From contig JAOAKB010000010.1 of the NCBI GenBank assembly GCA_026413865.1, positions 1 through 46,768 of the forward strand: DNA of 46,768 nt, in the 5' to 3' direction. The notes beneath the pieces were generated by a model. It searched no databases. It was not told the DNA's origin and saw nothing but the letters and a program-made list of their open reading frames with translations. This stretch comes from Nitrososphaeria archaeon. Lineage in GTDB: Archaea; Thermoproteota; Nitrososphaeria; JACIWG01. The translations under genes and the position numbers were made by a program. Below are positions 1 to 8,215 of this stretch, piece after piece. How positions within the stretch are numbered: the first letter of the stretch is position 1; every line of letters starts with the position of its first letter.

Positions 1-837
1 AGCCTAGGCTTTAGACTATTAGGCAAAGCTGTAGGAAAGAATGCTATTATTGTTATCCCAGCAAGCTGCATGACAATAATACAAGGTGCATATCCAAATA
101 CTGCTTTAACTCTTTCAACACTAAATATTGCGTTTGCAGCCTCAGCTGCTGCTGCATCAGGTGTTTCTGCTGCACTTGAAATTAAAGGTAAAAATTATCC
201 TGTAATCGTTTATGCTGGCGATGGGGGCACAGCTGATATTGGATTACAGGCCTTATCAGGTGCAGCTGAAAGAAACGAGAACATAACATACATATGTTAT
301 GACAATGAAGCATACCAAAACACAGGTATTCAGAGGAGTAGTGCTACACCATATGGTGCATGGACTACAACAACATTAAAAGGTAAGCAAGAAAGGAAAA
401 AGGATGTCCCAAAGATTATGGCTTCACACAATATACCATATGTTGCAACAGCTTCAGTTGCCTATCCAATTGACTTTATAGAAAAGGTTAAAAAGGCATT
501 ACAAATTAAAGGTTTCAAATATATTCACTTACACGCCCCATGTCCCACGGGATGGCGTTTTCCATCTGAGAAGACTATAGAAGTCGGCCGTTTAGCTGTG
601 CAAACTGGTGCATGGATCCTTTACGAAATAGAAAATGGTGTCTTAAAACTTACTGGCCCAAGCAAGAATCTTCTAGAAAAAAGTGTACGAAAGAATATTC
701 GAGAGTATCTTAGGGCTCAAGGTCGTTTCCAGCATATAAATGGGGAAATAATGAAAAAATTTTATGATCAAGTTGAAGAAAAGTGGAATGAATTAAAAAT
801 GATAATCAATTTACAAAATCATCTTAATAAAATCTAA
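1..837 (+). CDS. porB: Pyruvate:ferredoxin oxidoreductase-type beta subunit (5' truncated)
   Basis: The reading frame is open from the first base, so the gene begins left of the window; the first ATG at 70 is internal. The TPP-binding signature is clear: GDGGTAD, followed about 30 residues later by YDNEAYQNTG (the GDG...N motif of TPP enzymes). The SCM stretch before position 72 corresponds to the conserved Cys region near the beta-subunit N-terminus, and the tail (HLHAPCPTGWRFP, then VGRLAVQTGAW) is typical of PorB-family proteins. The family oxidises a 2-oxoacid with CoA and ferredoxin in the cytoplasm; pyruvate is the likeliest substrate, but related 2-oxoacid enzymes share these motifs. 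The other subunits are presumably upstream. It is convergent with the next gene, 38 bases away. Confidence 0.88.
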   Translation, partial: SLGFRLLGKAVGKNAIIVIPASCMTIIQGAYPNTALTLSTLNIAFAASAAAASGVSAALEIKGKNYPVIVYAGDGGTADIGLQALSGAAERNENITYICYDNEAYQNTGIQRSSATPYGAWTTTTLKGKQERKKDVPKIMASHNIPYVATASVAYPIDFIEKVKKALQIKGFKYIHLHAPCPTGWRFPSEKTIEVGRLAVQTGAWILYEIENGVLKLTGPSKNLLEKSVRKNIREYLRAQGRFQHINGEIMKKFYDQVEEKWNELKMIINLQNHLNKI

Positions 838-875
838 ATATTTTATGTGAACTTCGACTAGGGATAAAGAGAACT

Positions 876-1655
876 TTATCTATAGACTTCCTCTACATCC
901 TTGTACCATTTTTTCTTTTCTCCAACTCTAGCCCTAAGTTTCCAACTTAACGATTTTTCTTCATTATCTATTTTCTTCGAAAGTTTTTCTATCCTTTCTA
1001 TAATAACCTTTTTATCTTCTTCACTTAATTTTGTACTATTGGTGGTGTAACTTTTTACTTTTTCCATGTTTTGTGTTACAGTTTTCCAAAATCCCCAGTC
1101 GACTGCAAGAATTTTTGCAATATATGGTGCATTAATTTGCTCATTATCGCCTTCTCCAACCTCATGTTCTCTTAACAGCATTATAGTATCAATCACATCC
1201 TTCTCGTTTAGCATAACAATCTGCATTTTTTCAAGAAACAGTTCTGCTAATGGAATTGTAGGCTTATCCATCTCTAATCTTCCCTCAAACTCTATAACAT
1301 GATTGAATTCAAGTCTATCAAAAAATATGTCTGAATGTACTTTCTTGTCTGAGCCATAATAGTATAGTAGTCTTTTATGACCAAATATTTTCGTAAAATA
1401 TTGGTCTTCAATCCATCCATTGTTTGCATAAAGTTTTCTAACATTGACCCTAAACTTACTGTAGGACGCGAAGTCTATATCTGAAAACTTTCTACCAAGT
1501 TCATCCTGAATATAACCAAATTTACTACAGTGTATTCTGTAGGCGAGTGAACCCAAATTTCTTAAAATGACATTATTATTTTCGGCTGACTCGACAATCT
1601 TGTAGGCTTTATCAGCTAACTCTTCCCATCTAAACCATGTTAGCCCCTCAGACAT
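876..1655 (-). CDS. Nucleotidyltransferase-fold protein (AbiEii/MNT-like)
   Basis: A 259-residue protein with a nucleotidyltransferase-like core: LGS at residues 34-36, then SDID (Asp59 and Asp61) after a spacer of about 22 residues, and a further acidic HSDIFFD stretch near residue 107 that could supply the third carboxylate. This is the G-S...D-x-D arrangement of the pol-beta-like superfamily; the spacer is longer than in minimal MNT proteins and recalls AbiEii-type or uncharacterised archaeal members. The C-terminal 60 residues are Lys/Glu-rich and probably helical. No antitoxin partner is adjacent: porB converges from the left, and the cysteine hydrolase gene lies 87 bases to the right in the same direction. 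Substrate unknown. Confidence 0.6.
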   Translation of the reverse strand: MSEGLTWFRWEELADKAYKIVESAENNNVILRNLGSLAYRIHCSKFGYIQDELGRKFSDIDFASYSKFRVNVRKLYANNGWIEDQYFTKIFGHKRLLYYYGSDKKVHSDIFFDRLEFNHVIEFEGRLEMDKPTIPLAELFLEKMQIVMLNEKDVIDTIMLLREHEVGEGDNEQINAPYIAKILAVDWGFWKTVTQNMEKVKSYTTNSTKLSEEDKKVIIERIEKLSKKIDNEEKSLSWKLRARVGEKKKWYKDVEEVYR

Positions 1656-1676
1656 CCGCTTAAGCTTTAAAGATTG

Positions 1677-1686
1677 AATATTTAAA
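1677..1686 (-). promoter_or_regulatory. TATA-like box of the nucleotidyltransferase gene
   Basis: TTTAAATATT on the minus strand is centred about 27 bases before the ATG at 1655. That spacing places the predicted transcription start on or next to the ATG (leaderless transcript). Pattern inference only. Confidence 0.4.
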
Positions 1687-1742
1687 AATTAAAAAATGGT
1701 GGGGAAAGATTTGATTATGTAATATGTTCAGCCATATTGTTT

Positions 1743-2444
1743 TCAACTTTTATCAGGAAGCTTTTCTAGTATCTTTAAAACTTCTTCTGTTTTCTTAACT
1801 TTTGCACATACATCCTTTTGTGCAAGCAATGCAGCTTCATGTAATTGTTTTGATCTTGTTGTACAAGCATCTTCTAGTAGTAGTACATCATATCCCAGGT
1901 CTGCTGCATGGATTGATGTTGCTAAAACGCATTGGTCTGTCAAGAAGCCTACAATTATTAGACTATCTATATCCATGTTCCTAAGTATAAAGTCTAGGTT
2001 TGTACCAGATAAGGCGCCACCATTTGTTTTAGAAATAACAAGTTCACCAGGCAAAGGTTTCACTTCATCAATAAAGTCTCCGTCCTCAAATTCTGGTGGA
2101 ATTATTAATCCAATTTTCCTATTAACTTTTGCTGTATGTCTTGGATTGTTTGTTGGACCCTGTATTCTCACATGAATTATATCAAATCCCTTCCTCCGGC
2201 ATACTTCAAGAAGTTTTTGAACATTTTTTACAACATTTTTAACACGTTCATCATATTCTCTAACTGCTTCCCACGCTTCTTCCTCACTGTATCCTGCTTT
2301 AACCGCTGCCTTTACATAATGTTCTCCTAGAACAAACTTTTGCATGTCAATCAAAAGAAGCGCTGTTTTTCCCGGCCTTAACTCAAAATCTGGATAGGGT
2401 GCTTCAACTAGCCTTATTATGTCCTCAAACGTTAGCTTGCCCAT
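1743..2444 (-). CDS. Isochorismatase-family cysteine hydrolase
   Basis: A 233-residue member of the isochorismatase/nicotinamidase superfamily with the full catalytic triad: Asp33 (LLIDMQ), Lys139 (ISKTNGGA) and Cys172 (LTDQCV). The GGALSGTNLDFILR segment between Lys and Cys is also typical. Such enzymes hydrolyse amides or imides (nicotinamide, N-carbamoyl compounds) or vinyl ethers; the substrate cannot be read here. It is the last of three leftward genes, 39 bases after the metallophosphoesterase, which follows an APC-type permease, so it may act on an imported nitrogen compound. That link is inferred from proximity only. Confidence 0.82.
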   Translation of the reverse strand: MGKLTFEDIIRLVEAPYPDFELRPGKTALLLIDMQKFVLGEHYVKAAVKAGYSEEEAWEAVREYDERVKNVVKNVQKLLEVCRRKGFDIIHVRIQGPTNNPRHTAKVNRKIGLIIPPEFEDGDFIDEVKPLPGELVISKTNGGALSGTNLDFILRNMDIDSLIIVGFLTDQCVLATSIHAADLGYDVLLLEDACTTRSKQLHEAALLAQKDVCAKVKKTEEVLKILEKLPDKS

Positions 2445-2483
2445 ACTTGCTCGCGAAAATATTGGTTAAAAATTATATAAATC

Positions 2484-3440
2484 TTAACCTGTTGTTATCA
2501 AGTAATCTCTAATTCCATTTTCTGTAATATCGGCTAAAAATCCCTTTAAAATTCCTTCAGTATATTCACTTCCTGGGTTAACACATAATGTTCTCCCTAT
2601 CTTAAATATTCCACGCGATTCATGTATATGGCCATGTAGGCCTAAAAGTGGTTGATATTTTTCAACAGCCTTCCTTACAGAAGTGCTTCCAACATTAATC
2701 ATATCAACTCCTCCAGTAGGTAATGCTATGGGCTTAAGATTTTCATCAAGTTTTGGTGCCAAATCTAAAGGTGTTCCATAGGGTGGGACATGAATATTAA
2801 ATATGCAATTTTTTAAATCTGTCACTTGCGAAACAAGTTTATCAATCTTTTCTCCTATATCTTTTTCTTCCATGTCCCTTATACAGTGCCAAGGTGTAAT
2901 GTTTGAAACACCTAACGTAATCATTTCATGGTATTCGTCTAGTCTAACAACCTGTTCCTCAGGATAAATTATGTACTTCGAATTTTTTAAATATTCGTCA
3001 ACGATTCGACTATCATCGTTTCCAGGTGAAATAAAACATTTTACATTTTTATCTTTAAGCTTATTTTCGGCTATAGAAAGCCATCTCTTTATCATCTCAA
3101 CAACAAGTGTTTCGAAAAGTTCTTCTTGCTTCCTCTTATCTGAAGCGAACTCGTTAAACTCTTCCTCACTCATTTGATGAGGATAAAAACCAATGGACCG
3201 TATCCTTTTCTCCATAGCCATTATCTCATTCTCTGAAGTTAAAACAAAATTTTCACCTAAAAATTTTAGATACACTTTTCCATCCTTCTTTCTAACAAGT
3301 GGCACTATTGTTTTAAATGTAATGTCTCCTCCTAAAATTATACAATTTGCTTTATAAAATTGTCCAGCATTAAGGAACTTAATAAAACATCTTTCCGAAC
3401 CATGGACATCTGTTGTAAAAAAAATGCGGGTGCGGGGCAT
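2484..3440 (-). CDS. Calcineurin-like metallophosphoesterase
   Basis: A 318-residue protein with the five metal-binding blocks of the calcineurin-like superfamily in order: TTDVHG (Asp11, His13), LGGD, SPGNDDSR (GND variant of GNHD), FNIHVPP and LLGLHGHIHESRG (GHxH). The GNDD version in place of GNHE is common in archaeal phosphoesterases. The remaining sequence gives no substrate clue. It lies 13 bases after the APC permease gene and 39 bases before the cysteine hydrolase, so the three are probably co-transcribed. The start MPRTRIFFTTD puts the first metal motif at residue 11, normal for the family. Confidence 0.8.
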   Translation of the reverse strand: MPRTRIFFTTDVHGSERCFIKFLNAGQFYKANCIILGGDITFKTIVPLVRKKDGKVYLKFLGENFVLTSENEIMAMEKRIRSIGFYPHQMSEEEFNEFASDKRKQEELFETLVVEMIKRWLSIAENKLKDKNVKCFISPGNDDSRIVDEYLKNSKYIIYPEEQVVRLDEYHEMITLGVSNITPWHCIRDMEEKDIGEKIDKLVSQVTDLKNCIFNIHVPPYGTPLDLAPKLDENLKPIALPTGGVDMINVGSTSVRKAVEKYQPLLGLHGHIHESRGIFKIGRTLCVNPGSEYTEGILKGFLADITENGIRDYLITTG

Positions 3441-3453
3441 CTTCTACCCCTAT

Positions 3454-5016
3454 CTATTCGGGTGGTATCTCTTTAAATGTTAACTCTAGTGGTATACCCT
3501 TAACCTTATGATATACTGAAGATATTAGGTAAACGATGAAGCCGACAACGAAAATTCCAAAGGTAAATATTATGTATGTCTCATTTAATGTTCCTGCAAT
3601 GGCCGGTGTAAGGCTAGCGTATGCAATATAAATACTCGCTAGGAAGCTTAGTATTCCCATTAATGATAAAATAGGTAGTCCAAGAACCTTTCTTTTAACC
3701 ATTGCTGGAGCAGTCTCAAATATGTCCTTTCTTATATATGGTAGGACTATCCCAGCAATAGAAACCATTGCTATCTCAAGAGACCAGCCTGTCACCACAT
3801 ACGCCACGTAACTTAGAATCGGCGTGAAGAGCCAGAGTGCTTCAAAGATTATCGAAAGTATTGTAATAAATATTAGTGCAACGTAAGGTGAATTGTAGCG
3901 TTCATCAACCTTTGAAAATGCCTGTGGAAGGACCCTATCAAATGACCATGAAAAGATCAATCTAACAGCAGTGAAAATATATGTTAGTCCACATGCCAAT
4001 GGCACTATTGCCCATGTTAACACTATGATCGCGGAAAGCAATCTATTCTCTAAAACCATCATTGCAAGAAGGTGGAATGCTGGCGCAAACGGTAGTGTGT
4101 AATCGGAACTTCCCATTACCGCAAGATATGATATTGCTCCAACAAACTGTGGCCCCATAGCATTGTATGTTGCAGCATAAATTAGCCAAGTGATAAGTGT
4201 GAATACAAGTATACCTCCTGCTATGGCAATAAACTGTGCCTTTCTAACTTCTTTAACTTCTCCTGCGATATAGACAGAAAGGTTGAATCCAGTAAAATTA
4301 AGTATCGTGTAAATGATTCCAAGCATCGTGGCACTAAAGATAAAACCACTAGGATGTCCATTCGCTATTGCCTTAGAAATTATATCCTGATAGTTCATTC
4401 CAGTATTCTGATTAAAAACTGTAGCAAAGTTTGTAGGATTCATTGAAAGCAATGCTATAACATAGGTTATGATTCCAACAATAATTAGTATGAATGAAGC
4501 CCAGACTGCCTTAACAAACGCTCTTGCCCCTCTGATTGTAATAATAGCGCAAACACCATAATATACTACTCCAAGAAGCATCATAACATATGGGTCGCTG
4601 AGAAGGTTTGCAATTCCTTCGTAGCCTAAGTATGATAGGAAAGGTGCAAGCCCCCATTGTATAGCCCAAGGAATTTCCATTCCAACAAAAGCCATAAGTA
4701 CTATAAAGATGAAGAAGACCATTGAGAAGCCTATAGCAGGATGCAATACTCGTGTAGCCCAAACATAGTCTCCTCCTGAACGTGGCATTATAACCGAAAA
4801 TAGTGCGTAAAAGAATCCAATTATCATGCAAACAGGCGCTGCAACCCATGCGGTTAGCGTCAAGTCCACTCCTGGAAATAGTCCAGCAGCCCACATACCG
4901 TACAGGTAAACAGCACCGGGTCCCATGACGATAACGTTAAAAATTAGTGCATCCCATGCGGAAATGCTTCGAACAAGACCGGAAGCTTTTCTAACGAAGA
5001 GTTCCTGTTTTTCCAT
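3454..5016 (-). CDS. APC-superfamily amino acid/amine permease
   Basis: A 520-residue, very hydrophobic protein with about 12 membrane segments. The N-terminal pattern VRSISAWDALIFNVIVMGPG followed by PRSGGDYVWATRVLHP is the helix 1-2 signature of APC-superfamily transporters (unwound helix 1, then SGGxY). It sits in the cytoplasmic membrane and would couple uptake of an amino acid or related amine to an ion gradient; the substrate is not evident. It is first in a leftward cluster with a phosphoesterase and a cysteine hydrolase. A TATA-like box about 29 bases before the ATG fits a near-leaderless transcript. Confidence 0.85.
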   Translation of the reverse strand: MEKQELFVRKASGLVRSISAWDALIFNVIVMGPGAVYLYGMWAAGLFPGVDLTLTAWVAAPVCMIIGFFYALFSVIMPRSGGDYVWATRVLHPAIGFSMVFFIFIVLMAFVGMEIPWAIQWGLAPFLSYLGYEGIANLLSDPYVMMLLGVVYYGVCAIITIRGARAFVKAVWASFILIIVGIITYVIALLSMNPTNFATVFNQNTGMNYQDIISKAIANGHPSGFIFSATMLGIIYTILNFTGFNLSVYIAGEVKEVRKAQFIAIAGGILVFTLITWLIYAATYNAMGPQFVGAISYLAVMGSSDYTLPFAPAFHLLAMMVLENRLLSAIIVLTWAIVPLACGLTYIFTAVRLIFSWSFDRVLPQAFSKVDERYNSPYVALIFITILSIIFEALWLFTPILSYVAYVVTGWSLEIAMVSIAGIVLPYIRKDIFETAPAMVKRKVLGLPILSLMGILSFLASIYIAYASLTPAIAGTLNETYIIFTFGIFVVGFIVYLISSVYHKVKGIPLELTFKEIPPE

Positions 5017-5037
5017 ATCTCAATAGTGAAAAAGGTT

Positions 5038-5050
5038 GAAATATTTAAAT
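5038..5050 (-). promoter_or_regulatory. TATA-like box of the permease cluster
   Basis: TTTAAATATTT on the minus strand is centred about 29 bases before the permease ATG at 5016, the spacing expected for a leaderless archaeal promoter. The following 80 bases towards 5120 are poly-A/T with no other recognisable feature. Confidence 0.4.
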
Positions 5051-5161
5051 TTATTCATTATAATGTTTATTAGAAAAATTTTTAATTTTTTTTAATTTTT
5101 TTAATAAAAAATAGAGAAGCAAAGTTAATAAAATAAGCTGTCACATCCCATATTTTGTAGC

Positions 5162-5506
5162 ATGAAGTGTTGTTTCTCATGCAAGTATTGGGATAAAACC
5201 TCTAAGAAGGTACCGGTTGATGTGAAAAAGGTTCCAAAAGAAGATGAATATATAGAAGTAATGTTTGAAAACAGAAGAGTGTACATTCATTCTTGGGAAT
5301 GGATTACTAATGAACCAATAAGTCTAAAAACCCTGTTAAGGAAAAGACTCTGTTTTTATGGAAAAGGTGTGATAGAACCATGGGATGAATGCAAAAACTA
5401 TATTCCAAGGTATTCTATCGAAATTACCTACTGTAAAGTTAAGGGAGAATGTGAATTTTCTAAAAGTTGTCCCAAATTCTCTTCCCTAACATCCTATATC
5501 TCCTAA
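5162..5506 (+). CDS. Small Cys-rich protein of unknown function
   Basis: A 114-residue protein with eight cysteines: Cys3, Cys4 and Cys7 (CCFSC), Cys64, Cys77, then Cys91, Cys97 and Cys103 with regular five-residue spacing. The pattern suggests a metal- or Fe-S-binding fold or a structural zinc protein. I do not recognise the family. It has no signal peptide or membrane segment and is Lys-rich. A TATA-like stretch near 5123-5136 lies about 30 bases before the ATG, so it is probably transcribed alone. Neighbours are the divergent permease and the convergent PIN remnant, neither of which suggests a role. Confidence 0.6.
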   Translation: MKCCFSCKYWDKTSKKVPVDVKKVPKEDEYIEVMFENRRVYIHSWEWITNEPISLKTLLRKRLCFYGKGVIEPWDECKNYIPRYSIEITYCKVKGECEFSKSCPKFSSLTSYIS

Positions 5507-5534
5507 TTTTATTAATCACTTTTACTAAACTTTT

Positions 5535-6017
5535 TCAAATTTCATAATTTAATTTATAGTTTAAAGATTTCATCCTGTAAGAAAATTCTTTAAATCCATC
5601 TTCATACCTTAATTCTTCGAAAACTCTTTTTATTCCTGGAACCTTATCAAAGCCTTTGTCTGATGAAACTATCACATCTATTTTTAATCTTTTTATTACA
5701 CCTAAATTAATCAGGTCAGATAAACCTAGAGAATATCTTCCAAAGTTTTCTGTTGCAAACTCTTCATCATCTAACGTCGGATGTATTATCTTCAAATTAG
5801 TTAACGCTCTTAAACTATATATAAAGTTCATGATCCTACTAGTTTTATATCTCGATAACCATACAAGAATCTCATCCTTAACTAAAGATGTTGTGTAAGC
5901 GATCGTTCATTTATTAATTTTTGTTAAAGCATATCCAGATAACGCGTTCTCTAATGCTAAACTATTTTTGTCCGCAAGCATCCATTTTATAAAAACAGTA
6001 GAATCAATAAGCATCAT
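5535..6017 (-). pseudogene. VapC-like PIN-domain toxin, broken by an in-frame TGA
   Basis: Reading from the ATG at 6017 gives MMLIDSTVFIKWML, the normal PIN-domain start with its first catalytic Asp. After 36 codons there is a TGA at 5909-5907, and the same frame then continues without interruption to the stop at 5535 (AYTTSLVKDEILVWL, GLSDLINLG, VIVSSDKGFD). All four acidic PIN residues (Asp, Glu, Asp, Asp) survive in a single frame, so the lesion is one nonsense codon. The whole would be about 160 residues, normal for VapC. The start overlaps the antitoxin stop (ATGA). An ATG at 5831 could restart a 98-residue fragment lacking the first two catalytic residues. With the antitoxin also damaged, decay is likelier than recoding. 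Confidence 0.75.
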
Positions 6018-6267
6018 TCGCTTCTCTCCATCTTTTCCTCTAATTCTTCAACTATGGCTTCTTCGATTTCATTTAACTTTATTTTTTTCTCGCTTACAAT
6101 ACCGCATAGTAATTGTATTGGATCTGAAGGCAATTTTGTAGGACGAACTATCAGTTTACCTCCTTCCACCAAAACTTCAACTCCTCCCCCTCTTTCAAAT
6201 TCCATCTTTCTCTAACTTCTTTTGGTAACGTTATCCTAAAGCCCTGCAGTACTTTAATTTTATACAA
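6014..6267 (-). pseudogene. AbrB/MazE-type antitoxin, frameshifted
   Basis: From a TTG at 6267, seven bases after a Shine-Dalgarno-like AAGGTGA, the frame reads MYKIKVLQGFRITLPKEV, then RERWNLKEGEE: the swapped-hairpin AbrB DNA-binding domain. The frame is then lost near 6181-6190. The adjacent frame resumes exactly where expected (VEVLVEGGKLIVRP) and runs to the stop at 6014. Restoring one G in the G-rich run GAGGGGGAGGAG would give KEGEEVEVLV without a gap, so a one-base deletion is the simplest explanation. The C-terminus is Glu-rich, as in antitoxins that wrap their toxin. The stop overlaps the PIN ATG. A homopolymer sequencing error could also cause this shift. Confidence 0.72.
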
Positions 6268-6382
6268 AATGTATCACCTTTATATAAATATTAATACAAG
6301 ATTTTCTATTTCTTTTCAATCATCAAGTTGGTGAAATTTATGTAAATAATGCTTAAATTTTGTTTCTATAGAACCTTTTTAT

Positions 6383-6628
6383 ATGTTGTCTATAGAGTTG
6401 GGATTAACCCTTTTCATATTAGGTTTCATATTAATATTTATAGGTATAATTTTGTCAATATTTACTAAAATTGCTGCTGGAGAAGCTAAGGTTGAAGGTG
6501 GTGGTGTGGTATTAATTGGTCCTGTACCAATAGCGTTTGGTACAAGTGGTAAATGGGTTGTTATAGCACTTGTTCTCGCTTTGGCTTTAATGGTGGTTTA
6601 CATAATTTTTGGCAGGTGGATTATATGA
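6383..6628 (+). CDS. TIGR00304-type small archaeal membrane protein (copy 1)
   Basis: An 81-residue protein with two membrane helices (about residues 5-27 and 57-78) flanking a short loop, GGGVVLIGPVPIAFGTSG. The GG-x-I-GP-x-P-I-x-FG loop is the hallmark of the archaeal TIGR00304 (DUF131) family, whose function is unknown. An A/T-rich TATA-like stretch about 25 bases before the ATG suggests a leaderless start. The stop overlaps the start of a second family member (ATGA), so the two are probably co-translated and may form a hetero-oligomer. Confidence 0.75.
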   Translation: MLSIELGLTLFILGFILIFIGIILSIFTKIAAGEAKVEGGGVVLIGPVPIAFGTSGKWVVIALVLALALMVVYIIFGRWII

Positions 6629-6909
6629 TGAGAAAAAACTTTTCAATTCTACTTATATTTGCAGGAATATTGTTTTGCTTTCTAGGTTTTGTAATAATCT
6701 TTTTGTCCTCCATAACCTCTGTTGCTGTCCCTGCTGGAAACATTTCTACAGGGGGTATCATATTTATTGGCCCATTTCCTATTGTATTTGGAACAGGCGA
6801 ATATGGTTTGCAGCTTATATGGCTGTCTATAATTATACTAATTTTAATGTTAATTGTTTCCTACATCTTTTTAAAAGGCTATAGTAGAGATAAAACTTCT
6901 ACTTTTTAA
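6625..6909 (+). CDS. TIGR00304-type small archaeal membrane protein (copy 2)
   Basis: A 94-residue paralogue of the preceding gene, with two membrane helices (about residues 7-30 and 62-85) around the conserved loop GGIIFIGPFPIVFGTG. The start at 6625 (ATGATG) overlaps the previous stop; the frame is open further upstream, but that stretch lies inside gene 1 and does not resemble the family. The C-terminus is short and basic. Its last 11 bases overlap the 3' end of the convergent Pus10 gene. Confidence 0.75.
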   Translation: MMRKNFSILLIFAGILFCFLGFVIIFLSSITSVAVPAGNISTGGIIFIGPFPIVFGTGEYGLQLIWLSIIILILMLIVSYIFLKGYSRDKTSTF

Positions 6910-8200
6910 TTTCTATAACATCTAAAATTATTTTTTTAACTTTGTTTTGTAAAATTTCTGCTATTGAAGGCTTTGTTCTACCTTCATCTCCATGTATAAA
7001 TTCTTTAACATATGTTCCTGCGTCGCATTCAATTATAAGCTCTAACCTTCTCTTACTTAGTATTCTATATTCTACTCTTTTAACAACTCTTTCTCTTAGA
7101 AGGTCTGCTCTTCTGTGTAAAACTCTTATTGGAGTCTTTTGAAGAATTCGAACATTATTAATGTTAGATAATTTCTCTAATTCTCTCTTATCCAAATTTT
7201 TGCTAAAAGTAACTATTGCCCTATACACTTTATCATTTTTTGCCTCCTTTACAGATATAACATCATCTTTTGAAGCAAATTTTAGGTCACTTACTTGAAC
7301 ATACTTTGATCTATTAATTTCAGTTTTAGCCCTATACAAATCTATGTTCCTAATTTTTGGGTCAACAATTTCTATGACGAATGGCCTGTAGTCTAAGCAT
7401 CTTACGTCAATGTCTTCTCTTCCGGAACCGTGAAAGCTAGATTTTTTTCCTTTTGCCATTCTAATTAGAGGTTTTTCTATTATTTGTTGGACTGAACTTC
7501 TATACATTTTCCCCTTCCAATTACAGTTTTTGCACCCTTTACCTCTGCATCTTTTACAGTACCATGTTGTTTGAGGTATTCCTCTCACAAGTTTTTTGTA
7601 GCCTCCATAAATGTAAAGATTCTTTGACCTAATTTCTACTTTTAATTTTTTAAGGTTAACAAGTATTTGAAGCTGTGGGTCAATGTAATTTACGCTTTTA
7701 CCAAATTTTTCAACTATACTTTTACCTAAGATGCGATTTATTTCGTCTTTAATGGATTCACTGTAGTTTGGTGAAATCTTAAGAATCATTTGGTCCTTTT
7801 CATGAAGTGCTTTGTTTAAAACTGTTCCAACTAGGAAAGTTTCGAATTCATACCTTTTTGCCTTTTTGATGGCTTCTTTTACAAGTTTTGGAACAATTTC
7901 TGAAAAAATATTTTCACATACAAAGCATACTGTTTTATTTGATTGAAGCTTATCTAATCTTCTAAAGTTATATTCTTGAAAATTTTCCATTTTCACATTA
8001 ATAGTTACTCCGCTGTCTAATAATAGTGCTATAAAATTGCGTATACTCCTTCCTTTTTCCTCATTAGGCATTCCATGCAATAGTTTGGAAAAAGTTCTTC
8101 CAAGACATTTATCACATACATACCCTATGTTCAATATGTCGGAAGCTATTCTAATGATCTCCAAAGCATCTTTTTCACTAGGTGTTTCTTCTGCGCTCAT
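6899..8200 (-). CDS. pus10: tRNA pseudouridine synthase Pus10
   Basis: A 433-residue archaeal Pus10, which makes pseudouridine at tRNA positions 54 and/or 55. The N-terminal zinc/THUMP-like module has CDKC (Cys29, Cys32) followed by LGRTF, and a second CxxC (CFVC). A Cys-rich insert (CKRC...CKNC) lies near residues 215-226. The catalytic motif GREDIDVR at 260-267 supplies the nucleophilic Asp (Asp263, aligned with the GRTD Asp of other synthases), and RPFVIEI follows. The C-terminus (IIECDAGTYVKEFIHGDEGRTKPS) is typical. It overlaps the convergent membrane-protein gene by 11 bases and lies 15 bases after nfnB's neighbour region start, in a separate unit or as a distal gene of the leftward nfn pair's opposite side. 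Confidence 0.92.
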   Translation of the reverse strand: MSAEETPSEKDALEIIRIASDILNIGYVCDKCLGRTFSKLLHGMPNEEKGRSIRNFIALLLDSGVTINVKMENFQEYNFRRLDKLQSNKTVCFVCENIFSEIVPKLVKEAIKKAKRYEFETFLVGTVLNKALHEKDQMILKISPNYSESIKDEINRILGKSIVEKFGKSVNYIDPQLQILVNLKKLKVEIRSKNLYIYGGYKKLVRGIPQTTWYCKRCRGKGCKNCNWKGKMYRSSVQQIIEKPLIRMAKGKKSSFHGSGREDIDVRCLDYRPFVIEIVDPKIRNIDLYRAKTEINRSKYVQVSDLKFASKDDVISVKEAKNDKVYRAIVTFSKNLDKRELEKLSNINNVRILQKTPIRVLHRRADLLRERVVKRVEYRILSKRRLELIIECDAGTYVKEFIHGDEGRTKPSIAEILQNKVKKIILDVIEIKK

Positions 8201-8215
8201 ATGAGCTTTTCATTC

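Noticed and set aside
4511-4894. 127-codon minus-strand ORF inside the permease region
   Set aside because: It lies in another frame of the clearly conserved APC permease and has an implausible Cys/Trp/Arg-rich composition.
5535-5831. 98-codon ORF as a free-standing small protein
   Set aside because: It is the C-terminal part of a PIN domain whose N-terminus lies in the same frame beyond one TGA.
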